Assembly (NCBI GenBank): GCA_026075535.2
Contig: AP026540.1
Coordinates: 12,090,001-12,154,000 of the forward strand
Source: Tricholoma matsutake
Taxonomy: Eukaryota; Basidiomycota; Agaricomycetes; Agaricales; Tricholomataceae
DNA: 64,000 nucleotides
Direction of reading: 5' to 3'
The notes under the pieces are model-generated. The model saw only the letters and a program-made list of their open reading frames with translations. It did not search any database and was not told the DNA's origin. Positions 32,530-45,004 of the stretch are shown piece by piece (the first letter of the stretch is position 1; each line of letters starts with the position of its first letter). Both the position numbers and the translations under genes were made by a program.

Positions 32530-32930
32530 TGTTAGGAAACAGCCCCATTACCTAATAATATTTTATTTTATTTTATTATGTCAAATTACACTACATTACA
32601 CTGAATGACACTACACTTTGATCACATGAGAATTTTATTTCACATACATCAATATGCATGTGCATGTATGAGTGCATTGGTAACAACAATGTACAATATA
32701 TGTAACATAGTATATAAATCTTAAATATACACCTAGGGGACCCCAGTTGTGTTCTCTTAGGTATTCCATCTACACTTGTGGTGTGAAACACCTTTCTCAA
32801 CAAACTTATCTATTAATAACCCCTCACATCAAAACTATCAATTCCCCCATTACATGCATGTATCACGCCCCCTTCTCATAGAGAGAACCCACATGGTCTT
32901 AGCTAGCAGATAGTGGGTGTCACCCTAACA
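32530..32930 (+). repeat. gypsy-3 3' LTR
   Basis: It begins TGTTAGGAAACAGCC and ends CACCCTAACA, with inverted termini TGTTAG/CTAACA, directly after the polypurine tract. TATATAAATC at about 32711 is a plausible TATA element. Confidence 0.8.
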
Positions 32931-33349
32931 ATTGGCATGGCTCATGATATCCCAATACCTACTGGCATGTGCACCACTTTTGGTATGATTAATCTTGCTA
33001 GCTTTATTGTCTAGATTCACTGCAATGATAATGCACACCTCAGTGTCTCTTCAAATTTGGATGTCACAACTCGGAAATTCCTCATCTCATTGCACCAATG
33101 TTCTGACTCAGACATGTTGGGTGGATTAGGAGCCTCTGCATTGCTGTGGACATTCAGATTGGGTAGTTTGGTGCTCTCAATGGTGATCAAGATTTTCACT
33201 GTCAAGCTTTAGCTTTGTCTTCATTGTTGCTGTCATTTTATTCCTATCCTATCCTCTGCCAAATTTAAATTATTTGATGCATGTGGTGATGCAGAAATGG
33301 GCTATGTAGTCAAGCCTATATCACATCAGGAAAATGCAATGCACTTACT
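32931..33349. other. Unassigned stretch
   Basis: No domain or repeat recognised between the gypsy-3 LTR and the TTAAG-rich element end. Confidence 0.35.
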
Positions 33350-35420
33350 ATGCTTAATGCTCCTTAAAGTCAAAATTAAGCAGAATTAAGCAGAATTAAA
33401 CCAATGGCTGTTAAGGAGATTTTGCTTAGAATAGGTAGGGTCATTTCCTGAATTAAGCAAAATTCAACCTTATTTGCTTAATTTTTCCTTATATTGCTGC
33501 TTAAACTTCTTTTCTGCAAGTATCAGCTCTTAGGGGGCTGGGTAGCTATGTCAATAAGGAGATTAAGGAGACATTTAAGGAGACATTTAAGTAGGCAGAA
33601 GGTTAAGCAAAAAAGTAAGAATCATAAAAAAGATATATTTGGTTATTGAAATAGAGTATAGTACATACATCATAACTGCTAACTAACCCTCCTCATGCAA
33701 GATGCAAGGGGTGGGCATACAACATAAATAAAATGATGTGGCCCCTGTCATCAGCTTGGGATGCTGTTGTGGTAACATCCCTGTCACTGTTTGCCCTACC
33801 TCCCTGTTGTCCCTGTTGTTGTTGTCCATAACACCCATGGTCCACTGCGTGAGCAGTTGCTTGCAGCGGTGAGGACAGGTGCTTGGTCATCCATGGGCTG
33901 TGGGATTGGTTGGCTGTCCTCCTCGCTTACCCATGGCGAAGGTTAGGGGTGGTGGTGGTGTTCATCATCATTGTGCCCCTCTCCCTCTCCCTTGGCCCCA
34001 TCATAATTGTCCTTGCTGTCCCTGCTGTCCTCATCCTTTCCATCCCTGCCATCCTCCCCACCACAAGCACTGGCTTGTGGTGATGGTGCAGGGTGGTGGT
34101 GGTGGGTTTCTGTAGGTACAGCAACAGTAAAACCTAGAAATTAAAGAATTAAGTTGAATGAAAAGAAAGAAAGAAACATAAAATAAATTACCTGGGGCCC
34201 AAACAATGATAGATGTTGTTTGGGCACATTGTCCCCCTCCCCCTTCCCCTGCTGCCTGCACCTGTTCGCTTATGTGTCCCTGTTGCTGGGTTGTCCATTG
34301 TTGGCATCCTCCCTTGTCATCGGTGGTCCTTGCTACCACCCAGCCACCCAGTGGCAGTGGTGGGGGGTGGATCAGGTGGGGCTGGTAGTTGCTGTCATAG
34401 TCAAAATCACAAGTTTGTATCTAAAAAACTTTGTTAGTAACAAGAACACAAAATGGGAAAAGAAAAAAGAACATACCTATGGCCCAAGAGATGTTGATGA
34501 TGTCACTTGGGCCTTTTTCTCCCTTGTTGTTGTCTCCCCATTATCCCCATCCATCCTGGTTGCTCCCCATTTCCACCCCTGAGCACTTGCTTGCAGCAGC
34601 AGTTGGGGGTGTTGTGGTGGCCATGGTTGTGGTGGCATGGTTTTTCTGTTTCTGTCTTCTCATCATCTTTCACCCATGTCCCTGTCATAGGTGTGTTATC
34701 AACTGCTCATCATCATCATAGCTATCTCACCATCCCAGTTGCTCCCTGTTCCCACCCCGCAAGCAGTTGGGGTTGCTTCTGTGGCAGTGGTCACTACTCC
34801 TCATAACCACCCTGTGAGCAGGGGCTCACAGTGGCGGCCTGGGGTCAATTCCACTGTGGGTACTTCATTTTTGCATCATTGTGTTGTTATAATACTGTTA
34901 GAACCTATAAATTATTGAAACATATGTTAGTTGAAACAAAAAAAAAACAGGAAAAAAAAAAACATACCTGGGGCCCAGATGATGATAGATGTCATCTGTG
35001 CCTGCCATTTCTGTCATGTGCTGGCAATGTGGCAGCTGTGGGTATTGGGTGTGGATGTTGACAAACTGGTGGTGGTAGTAGAGGGAGGAGAGAGGGAGGG
35101 GTACACATCATCATCATCATCAACTGTGTCTGCCAGGTTATCAACCCATGGTTGCATGATGAACACATGAATTTCCATTTTCAGGCAATGCTGAGAGGGA
35201 CTTAGACAGTATTTTGAACATAAGTTCAAGCAGACCTTAGGGCCTTAAGGACTTGCAAGCTCCTTACAGCCTTTATCTGCTGAAATGTCCCTTATCTGCT
35301 TAGTAAATTATATCTGCTTGACTGGTCATCAATTTTAAGGAAAAAATGTGCTTATTTTCCTTAATAAGGCTTAATTTCCTTAATTGGACTCTAAGCTAAA
35401 TAAGCTAAATAAGTTGACCC
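33350..35420 (-). mobile_element. Putative TIR element with TTAAG-rich subterminal repeats
   Basis: Both edges are full of TTAAG/CTTAA words. The left edge (CTTAATGCTCCTTAAAGTC) aligns loosely with the inverted right edge (CTTATTTAGCTTAGAGTCC). Subterminal zones 33350-33620 and 35230-35420 share this composition, while the centre (33690-35170) is the low-complexity module described separately. The exact ends and target duplication are not resolved. Confidence 0.4.
33690..35170 (-). other. Hairpin-intron module, locus 1 (three units, minus strand)
   Basis: On the minus strand three units each show a hairpin built on GCCCAAAC..GTTTGGGC (34197-34229, 34483-34515, 34973-35003), directly followed by a GTA(T/A) donor-like site, a T-rich intron-like stretch and a TAG acceptor. 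Between them are Thr/His/Pro-type low-complexity codons and CEPLLTGW / CKQVLRGG-type motifs. The same arrangement appears at 44040-45000 and 54770-55580. I recognise no protein family. Confidence 0.45.
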
Positions 35421-37447
35421 TTGATTTTGCTGATGCAGGCTTGTGGTAATTAGCAAACAATAATTTAAACTCAACTTGCACCATCGCAATGCACACATAG
35501 TAATTATTGGGTAGAGATATTATAACTAAAATACCAACAGCTGCATTGCATTATGGAGCAGCGGCTCATGAAACCACATGTTTCATGTAGCATAAATGTT
35601 GAATCTGATTTGGGCCTTTACATTGTATATACTGCAGAGGATGGAGGATGCAATGTCCAGTTCCATTCAGTTCCATCTTAAGAGCTCTCATCTGTGCTCT
35701 CATCACAACACTCTAATCTGGCCCTTTTCAGTGGTCAAAAGAAAGCCCTGTCACAGCCATGGTTATTGAATATCATCTGGATCATGATCATACACTTTGC
35801 CATTCTCCCTAACAAAGCCCTAAAATCCTCCTCATATAAACCTGGTTGCATCCAGGAATCTAAACACATAAGCAGTAGCAGCAGGATGGCAGGGTGGAGG
35901 CAGATGTTGAACAGTATATGTTTCATCTAGATCTGCCAAAACATACTAGTGCATTAGTTTCTCAAGGATTAATATCAAGTAAGGTGCAGCATACCGAACA
36001 TGGGATAAGTTCTTTTCAGGGGTCTTCTTACATGAGGTGCAGGTGGTTGAGGTGAATTGACAGTAAGAGGGGCCAAACCAGATAGGTTCTGAATTGAGGT
36101 TTTGAGTTTCACCTTTGGCACTGTTCATGCAAGTGTAAGATACTTTGGAACATGATATGAAACATTCACAATCCACCATTTAAGGTTGGTGATAAGATGA
36201 ATTGTCCCTCATTGAGAATGTGTTCCAGTGGCACTGGCAACCACAAGCCTCATGTCAGCTCTCCAAAATGTCACCAAGGGAAGGAGACTCACCTAGATAT
36301 CTGCACAGATCCTCAGCACATTAAGCAATGTACTTGCCTTGATGCATGCCCATGGTTGCCATAACAATTGACAATTCAATATCCAACCCATTTAGTCTGA
36401 TCTTCACTGAACAATCTATGAACAAGTTCTTAAAAGGACACAAGCAGGAAGGTCTCATAAAGTGGGAGGAGACACAATGCTCATGAAGGTCCTGAGGTGC
36501 AACTGCATGTCCAGCAAGAGTAGGCCTTAGCAAAACCACTAGTTAGAATAACAATTATTCATTGAGCGAGTCTAGTGCTTACCATGGCCAGACAGAGAGT
36601 GACTTAGAAGAAAGATTTTGAAATGCAAAACATTATAGTGAGATCTGGAGACTCATCTGAGGTATTGTCCAAGAAGAACTTCAGCTGAAGTTTGGGAGGT
36701 ATCAGTAAGTTCAGAGTTGGACATCTGAGAACGTGCCATGAGGACAGTGAGTGAGTATGTTGCATCTGCTTCAACATTTATAGGCAGATGGGCACTGGTC
36801 ACATCAGTATACTCAGTGATCAGTGTGTCATATTATCTCCCACTATTTGGCTGACCCTGATGAGCACCAACTGTGCAGTGTGAAACCACATTCAATAACA
36901 TGATATCTCAGTATCTCTCTTCAGTAAAGCAGTGGTATGATGCATGCCAGGGTCCAGCAGGAGGAGGGGAACTTAGCTCAAGGTGCCAGCATGCAAGGAA
37001 TGAGCAGGCCTCACTGGGCTGGCAGCAGCATCACACTGGGTGAAATAGCTAAGCAGTAGTCATGTGCCTGTAGATCATTTCTTCTGATAATATGAAGTAT
37101 ACTTACTAGAAAAGGTGCATGCACCAATCCCCAACTCTTTTCCTTCCCTTCTTGAAGGAATCATTGGATATGTAGACAATACATAACAAACTATGGTTAC
37201 AAAAGTTCCTCCTCCTCAACATCTACTACAAGATCTGCATTCTTTGCAGCCTCCTCAGCCTCAACACCAATCGCTTTGTAGTGCTAGTTTCCATAGCAGA
37301 ATCATAGTTAGCCAGCAAGACAATGTCCTGAATGTTGAGGCTAATGACCAAACTATCCAATTCATGTGCTCGGTTGTCCTTGTAAGAGCTGATGGTGAAG
37401 ATCACCATGACCACTGAGTTAGTGTCAAGCTCATCATGGTAAGATTG
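35421..37447. other. Unassigned stretch
   Basis: No recognisable gene, RNA or repeat. Small open frames are present on both strands without domain signal. Confidence 0.4.
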
Positions 37448-38040
37448 CACAAGGCCAGCCTCGTAATTTCTCCTTTCTGAAAAATACTTTGCGAAATATT
37501 ATATTTGAGACTAAATTTCCACAAACAGAAATTCAAAAAATTACCCATTAGAAATATACTTTGAAAATCAATATTTCTGGTTAAATTTCTCATGACATTT
37601 CAGTGTAGATACTGGAAGTATTTCTGTAAGGTGATGTTTAACTTATCAATTGCCTGAAAGGCTTTCAGAAATTAGATCAGAAAGTTTTATTTTCTGGTCA
37701 TGCTTTCTGATCCGTCAAAGAATTTCTTTCTGGTTGGTCAAAGTCTGTGTGAAAGCATGACTTTCACAAAGACTTTCAACAAGCCTTTCAGCAGCTGTTC
37801 AGTTTGACATTCTGGGAGTGGAGGGTCTGGCTTTCAATCTGCAGAAATAGTTTCAGAAAGGCTAGCTTTCAACCTCATGATTGGTATAGTGAAAGTAATA
37901 ATTTCACATTAAGTTTTCAAGATCACAAAAGGCAAACATTCTAATAGAGATTTCATCACCTAGAAATATATTCATGAAAGGCAGTGCCCACCAGTGCCCA
38001 CCCATGCCCATCCCATGTGGAGTTGTGGGAACTGTATTAG
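37448..38040 (+). repeat. Left 594-bp inverted repeat
   Basis: Contains the sequence TATACCAATCATGAGG in inverted form, uninterrupted, which gives the pre-insertion state of the hAT target in the right arm. Internally rich in GAAAG/CTTTC words that can fold back. Confidence 0.9.
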
Positions 38041-40104
38041 GGCACTTTATACGAGTAATCTGTGGGTTCCTAGTCTGTGGCAAAACCTTATGAGGAAGAC
38101 GGGGCATACACAGTATGTTCCCTGCTCATATCCATGTTTTGTTTGTTTATTGACTGTTCTCTCTCTCTCTTTCTAGGTCTACATGTGTCAAAAGTATCAG
38201 ACCCGGTATGTTCCCTGCTCATATCCATGTTTTGTTTGTTTATTGACTCTTCTTGCTCTCTCTCTCTCTTTCTAGGTCTATGTGCATCAAAGGTATGTAA
38301 GACAACATCATCTCAGGGTTGAGGCACCTTCCCTACTCACAATCCTCATTCTTCCCAGCTGAAGACAACCATGACTAAGCCACATTGCTGAAAGAGAAGT
38401 GTCAGTAAAAGATAAAGCAGAGCGCTGCATAACAACAAGACGATGCAAAGAAGCAGGCAGGGGTGAAAGTGAGTTATTGAAGGACAACAGGAGAGAGTGG
38501 ATAGAAAGATGAAATTGGGGATCAGACAACAGGAGAAAGAGAGACAGAAAGGGATTGAACAAATGGGAATTGATGAGAAGAGCTCACAGTATATTTAATG
38601 ATCCTGTGCTCAGAAGGCCCTAGCCCTCACTGGCACTCAATCCAGCTTCCCCATCTAGATCTTGCCATATAAGCAGAGAAGGCATCATGCAGATGTGCAT
38701 GGGCATGGCTGAGGAGTATGGATCATGCCCTGGCCATACACTTGGAGATAAAACACATATTTATTATAAGTAGCATGAAGGTATGAGAAGAAGCTGAACA
38801 TACCTTTGGAAGAGACGAGTGATGAAGTTGTGGGGACTCATGGTTTTTTTGAAGGTGTGAGTAGGCCCTAGCTATGCAGCATTTTGACAAGTCTGAAGTG
38901 AACTTGAATGGTGGTGATGATGAAACTAGAGTCAACTGCTGTGCTAGAGTGTGAATGAAGCATTGTACTAAGAGAGGTTGGATACAACTAGATGGACCTT
39001 GGATCGCTGAGCTCAAGCCTCCGGTTCTCCTCCTCCACCTGTCTGAAGATTGCGCCTGCTCCCAGTGATGAAACATTGGTTTATTAATAATACTGCTGGA
39101 AGAAGTTAGAAAGGAGGCAAAAAAAGGGAGAGGGTTCAAGCTAGCTTGCCACCTCCTTTGATCCATTCTGCTTCTCTTGCTCTTCGCCTCCTTTTGCATA
39201 GTTTTCTTGACCTCCTACCACACCAGCAATCGCCATGACTCCCAGAAGCTAATGGACTCAGATTACATACCAGACCTATGAGATGTAGCAGTGGCATGAG
39301 TATGTATTTTCATGTAAGTATATGAGTGGTAGAGACTCACCATTAAATCCTCTGCTACAAGATTTGACACTTAGTATGTGATCATCGAAGGATAAGCAAG
39401 TGGAGTGGCAGGGTGCGTATGTGGTGTTGCTGTGGATGATGTGGCTAAAGCTTCAATGGGGCAGCACAGATTGAGAAGGCCTGGTTGCGGAATGAGCTGA
39501 ATGGTGTAGTGCCATTGACACCCAATTTGACATCTGGTTTGGACAAGCACATTTCAACCTAGAGGGGAAGATGGTGCAGGCTCAGCGTTATGGCCTTGGA
39601 TTAGTGCCCAGCAGGAGGGCTATGGAACATGGGCGAATGGGTTTGCTAGGGCATTTGGAATGTGGATGGAAAGTTGGTGATGATTGTGTTGATGTGCAGG
39701 GCAAGGATGAGGACAAGGCGGAGGGCAGGCACATGGGTGGATCCATTGACAAGGATGAACTGAACAGACTGCAGAGCCTCTGCTGTGGGTACTGATGGTG
39801 GCACTTCCTGTTACATGTGGGGGTGGGGGGGTTTGCATGGAGAGTTCCAGGTCTGGTGGTGGGGAGGCAGGTTGCCTGGATCAGCTCAGTGGAAATGGCG
39901 AGTCTGTGAGGGATTTAAGCAAATCAATTACCTTGCAAACACCAACAACCCGTGCTTATCATAAACCTCTGTGGACATCTTCCTTGTCAGCTCTGCCTTC
40001 ATAACCACCCACACCTTAAGCCCACCTATCCAAAGGTCTGCCATGCATCTGTATCCGCACTTGGGATGGAAAGCAGCTGGGAAGCTCAAGCATGCACTAG
40101 TGAG

Positions 40105-40310
40105 AGGTGGATATAGACTGGATGGCAAAAGTTGGCAACCTTGCACAACTTTTGCAATCTAAGAAATGAAGTACTTTGGCAGTAATTCACTAGGCTAATA
40201 GAATGCAAGTATCTGAGTCAGTGCAACATTCATAGGCAAAGGAGAAAATGGGAAACCGACCTTAAACATGGATAAGACTCAATTTCAACCGTTGCCACAC
40301 TTAAACCATA
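40105..40310. repeat. Direct repeat, copy 1 of about 210 bp
   Basis: Matches 41470-41680 at roughly 90 per cent (atagactggatggcaaaagt ... gactcaatttcaacc). Both lie inside the large inverted-repeat element. Confidence 0.8.
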
Positions 40311-41469
40311 AAATGAGCACAAACTTGAATACTAGTAATAACAAAATCAGCAACCATGCATGATTTTCTGGATTGGAGATTGGACAGCTGAGTGTCCAGC
40401 TGTGGTAGATGGAATCAGGGTTTACAAGCCTGAGCGCCTGAGGGTGAGTTCAAGTCACGGTCCACTGTGCAATCATTAAATCATAGTGAGTGACATTTAG
40501 TATGTTTGTCCTATGTAAGTGACATGAATATTATGCTTCAGCAGCTCCCTTTGAAGATGTGAACCACCTGATGGGGTCATATATCCTGCTAGGTACTTTG
40601 ATACCTCTTAGCATGATCAATTGTGCTTGGCACTTAACCTCGCTGCATATGAACACATCGTCAAGTGTGCCCTTACAAGGTCATGGATTGGCCATGCTTT
40701 GTCAAATTTGTCAACAGTGTGAAACTTTTCTGGAACCTGTAATTCTAATTGTTCATACGCAAGAGAGTTATGTGACTTCTGCATAATTTATCGACAACTT
40801 TCAGAATATTACCCATCTTCTGATGAGTGTACACTTTTGTGAGGTCGAGCTCATCCTTTGAAACAAGCTTTACATACTCCTTAATGGTCAATCAAATTCA
40901 ATGAAAACATGTGAGTTTACACATGGCAACATACCTGAATTCTTTCAAATACTTGTTTATCCCAGGTAGGTGCCACTGCCTTCTCCAAGGTATATCCTCC
41001 CCATCAGTCTGAGGAGGATCTGTTAGTAGAATAATTTTTTAAAGGAAGGGACATACTTGGGATGTTGTTTATACGTATGGAGCATGCATACATGGGTTTG
41101 AAACATGAGTTGCAAGTGTACCATAGTAAGGGAGACAGGAGGAAGGCATCAAGGTATGACAAGGTCCAAGGATGTAGGTGTAATAACATTGAAGACAGGA
41201 TGGGCTCAAGTCGACAGGTAGTGCTTGCAGAATTGTAGAACAAACTAGGAGCAAGTCAGAGGAGGATCTGTTAGCACAATAACAATTTTAAAACAAGGGA
41301 CATACTTGGGATATTGTTAGAGTCTCCTAGGTACATTCCCTGATGCTTTTGGGACAGTGACTGGTAGGGGCAAGTAGAGAGTAATAACCTGAAGTGTAAA
41401 TTTCAAACGGGACTACAGCTAGTTGATGGGTTTGTGCTGCATCCTTGAAAGCTTGAACCATAAAATGAC

Positions 41470-41680
41470 AGGTGAATATAGACTGGATGGCAAAAGTTGG
41501 CAACCTTGCACAACTTTCACACTCTAAGAAAAACAAAATACTTCAGCAGTAATTCACTAGGCTAATAGAATGCAAGTATCTTGAGTCAGTGTGACATTAA
41601 TAGGCAAAGGAGAAAATGGGAAACTGACCTTGAATATGGATGAGACTCAATTTCAACCATTGCCAGGCTTAAACCAAGGC
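41470..41680. repeat. Direct repeat, copy 2 of about 210 bp
   Basis: Partner of 40105-40310, same orientation, about 1.36 kb apart. Confidence 0.8.
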
Positions 41681-41739
41681 ATAAGTGCTAGGTTTTGGCC
41701 TCGATGTCATTGTATCTTCCATTCTACCTTTGCCTAGAT

Positions 41740-41885
41740 CCTCTGCTTGACCTGCCACTCAACCTTCCACTCAATGTTCTGCTCGACATTCCTGCTGATG
41801 TTCCCCTTGACATTCCTACTGATATTTCCCTTGACGTTCCTGCTGATGTTCTTGCTGATGTTCTCCTCAATGTTCTCTTCCTTGA
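41740..41885. repeat. 15/30-bp minisatellite
   Basis: Repeating phrase cttgacattcctgctgatgtt with C/T variation, about nine 15-bp units. It would encode a LDIPADVP-type repeat in one frame. Confidence 0.7.
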
Positions 41886-42049
41886 CTTAGAAATGTGTTG
41901 AACTTCATCTTGGGCATCACCTTTAGTTCAGACCCGCTTCAAAGACATGGACAAAGATGATAGCACTGAAGGCATAGCATCACATCTGGTAAGTGAGTTG
42001 AGTAGTTGAGCATGGTCCAGGCTGGCGAGAGGATGGTTGTCCTTTAATA

Positions 42050-43080
42050 ATGCATTTTAAACCTCCAATGATTATGAGCCAAAGTTTGCATCTAGTGGGT
42101 ATGCAGCAATGACACGCAAAACATTGTACCATGCTCCAGTAAAACAATCCTCTGCCTTGTTGATGGCTTCAAGCATATCATTGATCTCTTGCTTGGCGGT
42201 TGCGTGCATCTGTAAACAATGGTCAGCAAAGAAGGGAGTGGACTCCAAGCATGCAAAAATTTCGTTGGGGATCAATGATCAAATTGCTTTTGCTAAGATG
42301 GCTGCAGCAATGGTATCTAAGTTGCCAGTCAGATAGCATTTGGCCTGGAACAGTAGAAGTAGCAATCACCCATCACTGAGGTGTAACCACGCCATGAGCT
42401 CGGGACCCGCATTTTGACCTGGGAGGCACACAGGGTGCATCAACTTAATCCATTTCTTCACATCTTCAGGATTGTCAGCGATAAAGGCAATACCATTAGA
42501 TGGCACAACAGGGTCCCCATTAGGGATATTGAAATCCTGGAGAGTGTCACCATTCCCCTGCATCACAATTGAAGCAGACTGATGCGCCCAAGGCAGAGTT
42601 TCCCCATGGAATCAGAAAACCTGATCCAACCAGGCGCCTTGTCGAAAGAGACGAGTGCAAGCTAAGAGGATGGCCTCTTCAAATGCTATCCTTTTAATAA
42701 CCTGCATGTGATCTCAAATAAATTTGTCAGGTGTAAGCCCTTCTGTTTCAAAATAGCGCAAGACATTCATAAGAGCCAACGGCTCTTCAACAATGATATC
42801 GGGTCCTTCACCCATGAAGTGAGCAAGGCCAAATTCTATGAGGTCTTGTCATTCCACATACCACATAGGATATTCTCCTCTGGTTATAAAGTTGTATATT
42901 GAGCTTGATAGTATGTTTAGTAATCCTTCCACTGCATGACAATCAACGGAAACCTAACTCGATGAGTACAAGAATGGACAGACCTCAAGCAATTTTCTCC
43001 CAAGCAAAACCCTGGACCTTGGATAGCTTGATGTCAGTTTTGGTGGCCAAAAGCGAGCCCTCACCATCGATCTGGGTGTA
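42050..43080 (-). pseudogene. Nuclease-like pseudogene inside the large element
   Basis: On the minus strand a protein-like frame runs from about 42820 to 42070. Its blocks include VEEPLALMNVLRYFETEGL, AFEEAILLACTRLFRQGAWL, DTLQDFNIPNGDPVVPSNGI and LLLLFQAKCYLTGN. A further piece (TQIDGEGSLLATKTDIKL) lies upstream at about 43060 in another frame. All four stops inside the main frame are TGA (after DKFI, DQVF, LSDG and AKAI), at places where Arg is plausible. The pattern hydrophobic strand-Q-A-K preceded by PELMAWLHLSDG resembles the catalytic strand of PD-(D/E)XK enzymes in which E is replaced by Q. That assignment is an inference. The blocks look like a widespread hypothetical family of Agaricomycetes. 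Confidence 0.45.
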
Positions 43081-43511
43081 TTTGGTGTAAGTGTGGACAT
43101 ATGCATCAAGTAATTTATGGGGGGAACTTGGGCATGCAGTCATCCACTAATACAGTTCCCACAACTGCCCATGGGATGGGCACTGCCTTTCATGAATTTG
43201 AAATTTAATATTTCTAGGTGGTGAAATCTCTATTAGAATGTTTGCCTTTCATGATCTTGACAACCTAATGTGAAATTATTACTTTCACTATACCAAGAGG
43301 TCTTTACACTCCCCCACCTTTCCTAGTGGACTCCGACTGGAGTCCGACCAGACTGACCAGACTGACTAGAGTCCAACCAGAGTCCGACTGGAGTCCACTG
43401 GGACTGGTCACCAGCCAACTGCCTGCAAAGTTGCCAGTCCAGTCCCAGTCCAGTCCAACCAGACTCCAAGTGGAATCCACTCAAACACTGGATTCCACTC
43501 GGACTAGTCCA

Positions 43512-43865
43512 GTGGAGTCTGGTTGGAGTCCAGTTGGAGTCTGGTTGGAGTCCAGTTGGAGTCTGGTTGGAGTCCAGTTGGAGTCTGGTTGGAGTCCAGT
43601 TGGAGTCTGGTTGGAGTCCAGTTGGAGTCTGGTTGGAGTCCAGTTGGAGTCTGGTTGGAGTCCAGTTGGAGTCTGGTTGGAGTCCAGTTGGAGTCTGGTT
43701 GGAGTCCAGTTGGAGTCTGGTTGGAGTCCAGTTGGAGTCTGGTTGGAGTCCAGTTGGAGTCTGGTTGGAGTCCAGTTGGAGTCTGGTTGGAGTCCAGTTG
43801 GAGTCTGGTTGGAGTCCAGTTGGAGTCTGGTTGGAGTCCAGTTGGAGTCTGGTTGGAGTCCAGTC
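43512..43865. repeat. 22-bp minisatellite (about 16 copies)
   Basis: Unit ctggttggagtccagttgga plus gt, nearly perfect, itself two 11-bp half units. Because 22 is not a multiple of three and the unit has no stop, several frames stay open on both strands, producing false ORFs rich in SWSLVGVQLESG or TPTRLQLDSNQ. Confidence 0.95.
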
Positions 43866-43889
43866 AGATTCTGCTGAAAAAGTGTGTAA

Positions 43890-43985
43890 GAAAAGGAATC
43901 AAACCCAGATCCCTGTAGGTTGCTTATGTAATTATAATACGCAATATAGCCATTACACCACAGTACCTTGTGTAAGGTATCATCT
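43890..43985 (-). repeat. tRNA-like (SINE head) segment, minus strand
   Basis: The minus strand shows an A-box-like TGGTGTAATGGCTA (43960-43947) and a B-box-like GGTTTGATTCC (43905-43895) about 55 nt apart, the layout of a tRNA-derived pol III promoter. No complete cloverleaf could be drawn, so it is a tRNA relic or SINE head. Confidence 0.5.
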
Positions 43986-44039
43986 ATTTGCATTAGGTAC
44001 CATGGTGCAGCTGTGTATGACAAAGCATATAGCTGCATC

Positions 44040-45000
44040 ATCAAATGTGCCAGCTCATCACTCACCACCACCACCACCATCACCACCACTGTCAACACCA
44101 CCTCCCTCCTCTCCGCTCTACCACCACCACCACTGCATGGACACCCACCACCACCACTCCCACGCCCAATCCACCATCACCACCACCTCCAAACAAGCCG
44201 ACTGGATGGAATGTGGGCCCAAACAACACGATCTGCGTTGTTTGGGCCCTATGTAAGTTTTTTTTCGTTTGCTTTTTGTTTTTATAAACTAACTAACCTG
44301 TTTCTTTAGCTTTCTAGGTTATAATCTACTGGTAATGATGCCACCACCCACAAATGAGCCAACGCGGGCCCACATAAGTTTTTTTCGTTTGATTGTTGAT
44401 TTTATAAACTAACTAACTCGTTTTTTTAGTTTTCTAGGTTATAATCTACTAGTAACAACACCACCACCCGCAAATGAGCCAACACACCCACCCCATGCCT
44501 ACAAGCCCCTGCTCATAGGGTGGTTTGTGAGTGTGTGCAGTCAATGATGATGACAATGACACCGCCTACCAGCACCAGGACCCAGAATGACCCAGACCTG
44601 ATGACACCCATGCCAGCCCCCTCCTCCCCATCCAAATGGGATGTGAGGGTGTCGATAAAGGATAGGAGATGGCAGAGGGGTACCGGGAGACCTGCAGAGC
44701 AGGATACCCACCTGGTAAGCACCCACCTACCCCCTCCCTTGCATGCCACATCACTGACCCCTCCCCCCAACCCCTCCAAACTAGGAGACCCACAAAACTG
44801 ACAACACACCCACCCCACACCGACGAGCACCTGCTCGTCGGGTGGATGGCAGGTACACCAGGGCTACAACCACCACGGCACCCATCCCCATGCCTACGAG
44901 CCTCTGCTCATAGGGTGGATGATGGGTGCGGCTTGCTACAGTGACAGACGAGTGCGAGGAGGGGTGGGCGAGGAGGGGTGGGCGATGACACCCACCCCAG
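44040..45000 (+). other. Hairpin-intron module, locus 2
   Basis: After (CCA)n low complexity comes a perfect 13-bp stem GGGCCCAAACAAC/GTTGTTTGGGCCC (44216-44250), then GTAAGT, a T-rich intron-like segment with AACTAAC branch and TTTCTAG acceptor. About 120 bp of this (intron to AAATGAGCCAACRCG) is tandemly repeated at 44378-44480. Downstream, CTGCTCRTMGGGTGG occurs three times (about 44507, 44830, 44907), each as part of a short hairpin and each giving a LLxGW peptide motif in one frame. Confidence 0.45.
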
Positions 45001-45004
45001 ACCG

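Larger units (their letters stand above)
31205..32930 (+). mobile_element. 5'-truncated Ty3/gypsy element with 3' LTR (gypsy-3)
   Basis: Only integrase and chromodomain survive, followed by a polypurine tract (AAAAGGGGGGTAA) and a 401-bp LTR. Gag, PR, RT and the 5' LTR are missing. It differs clearly in sequence from gypsy-1 and gypsy-2, so it is a third lineage. Confidence 0.92.

Noticed and set aside
33690..33890. Small minus-strand ORF near 33.7 kb as a gene
   Set aside because: Gln/Gly-rich low complexity at the edge of the module, with no domain and no independent support.
34200..35170. Conventional protein-coding gene in the His/Thr/Pro-rich region
   Set aside because: Frames are short, of low complexity, and open on both strands. 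Only the repeated hairpin/splice-like layout is consistent, so it is described as a module, not a gene.
43326..44256. Several long overlapping ORFs (up to 240 codons) on both strands
   Set aside because: They are produced by the stop-free 22-bp minisatellite read in all frames. The translations are pure repeats without a domain.
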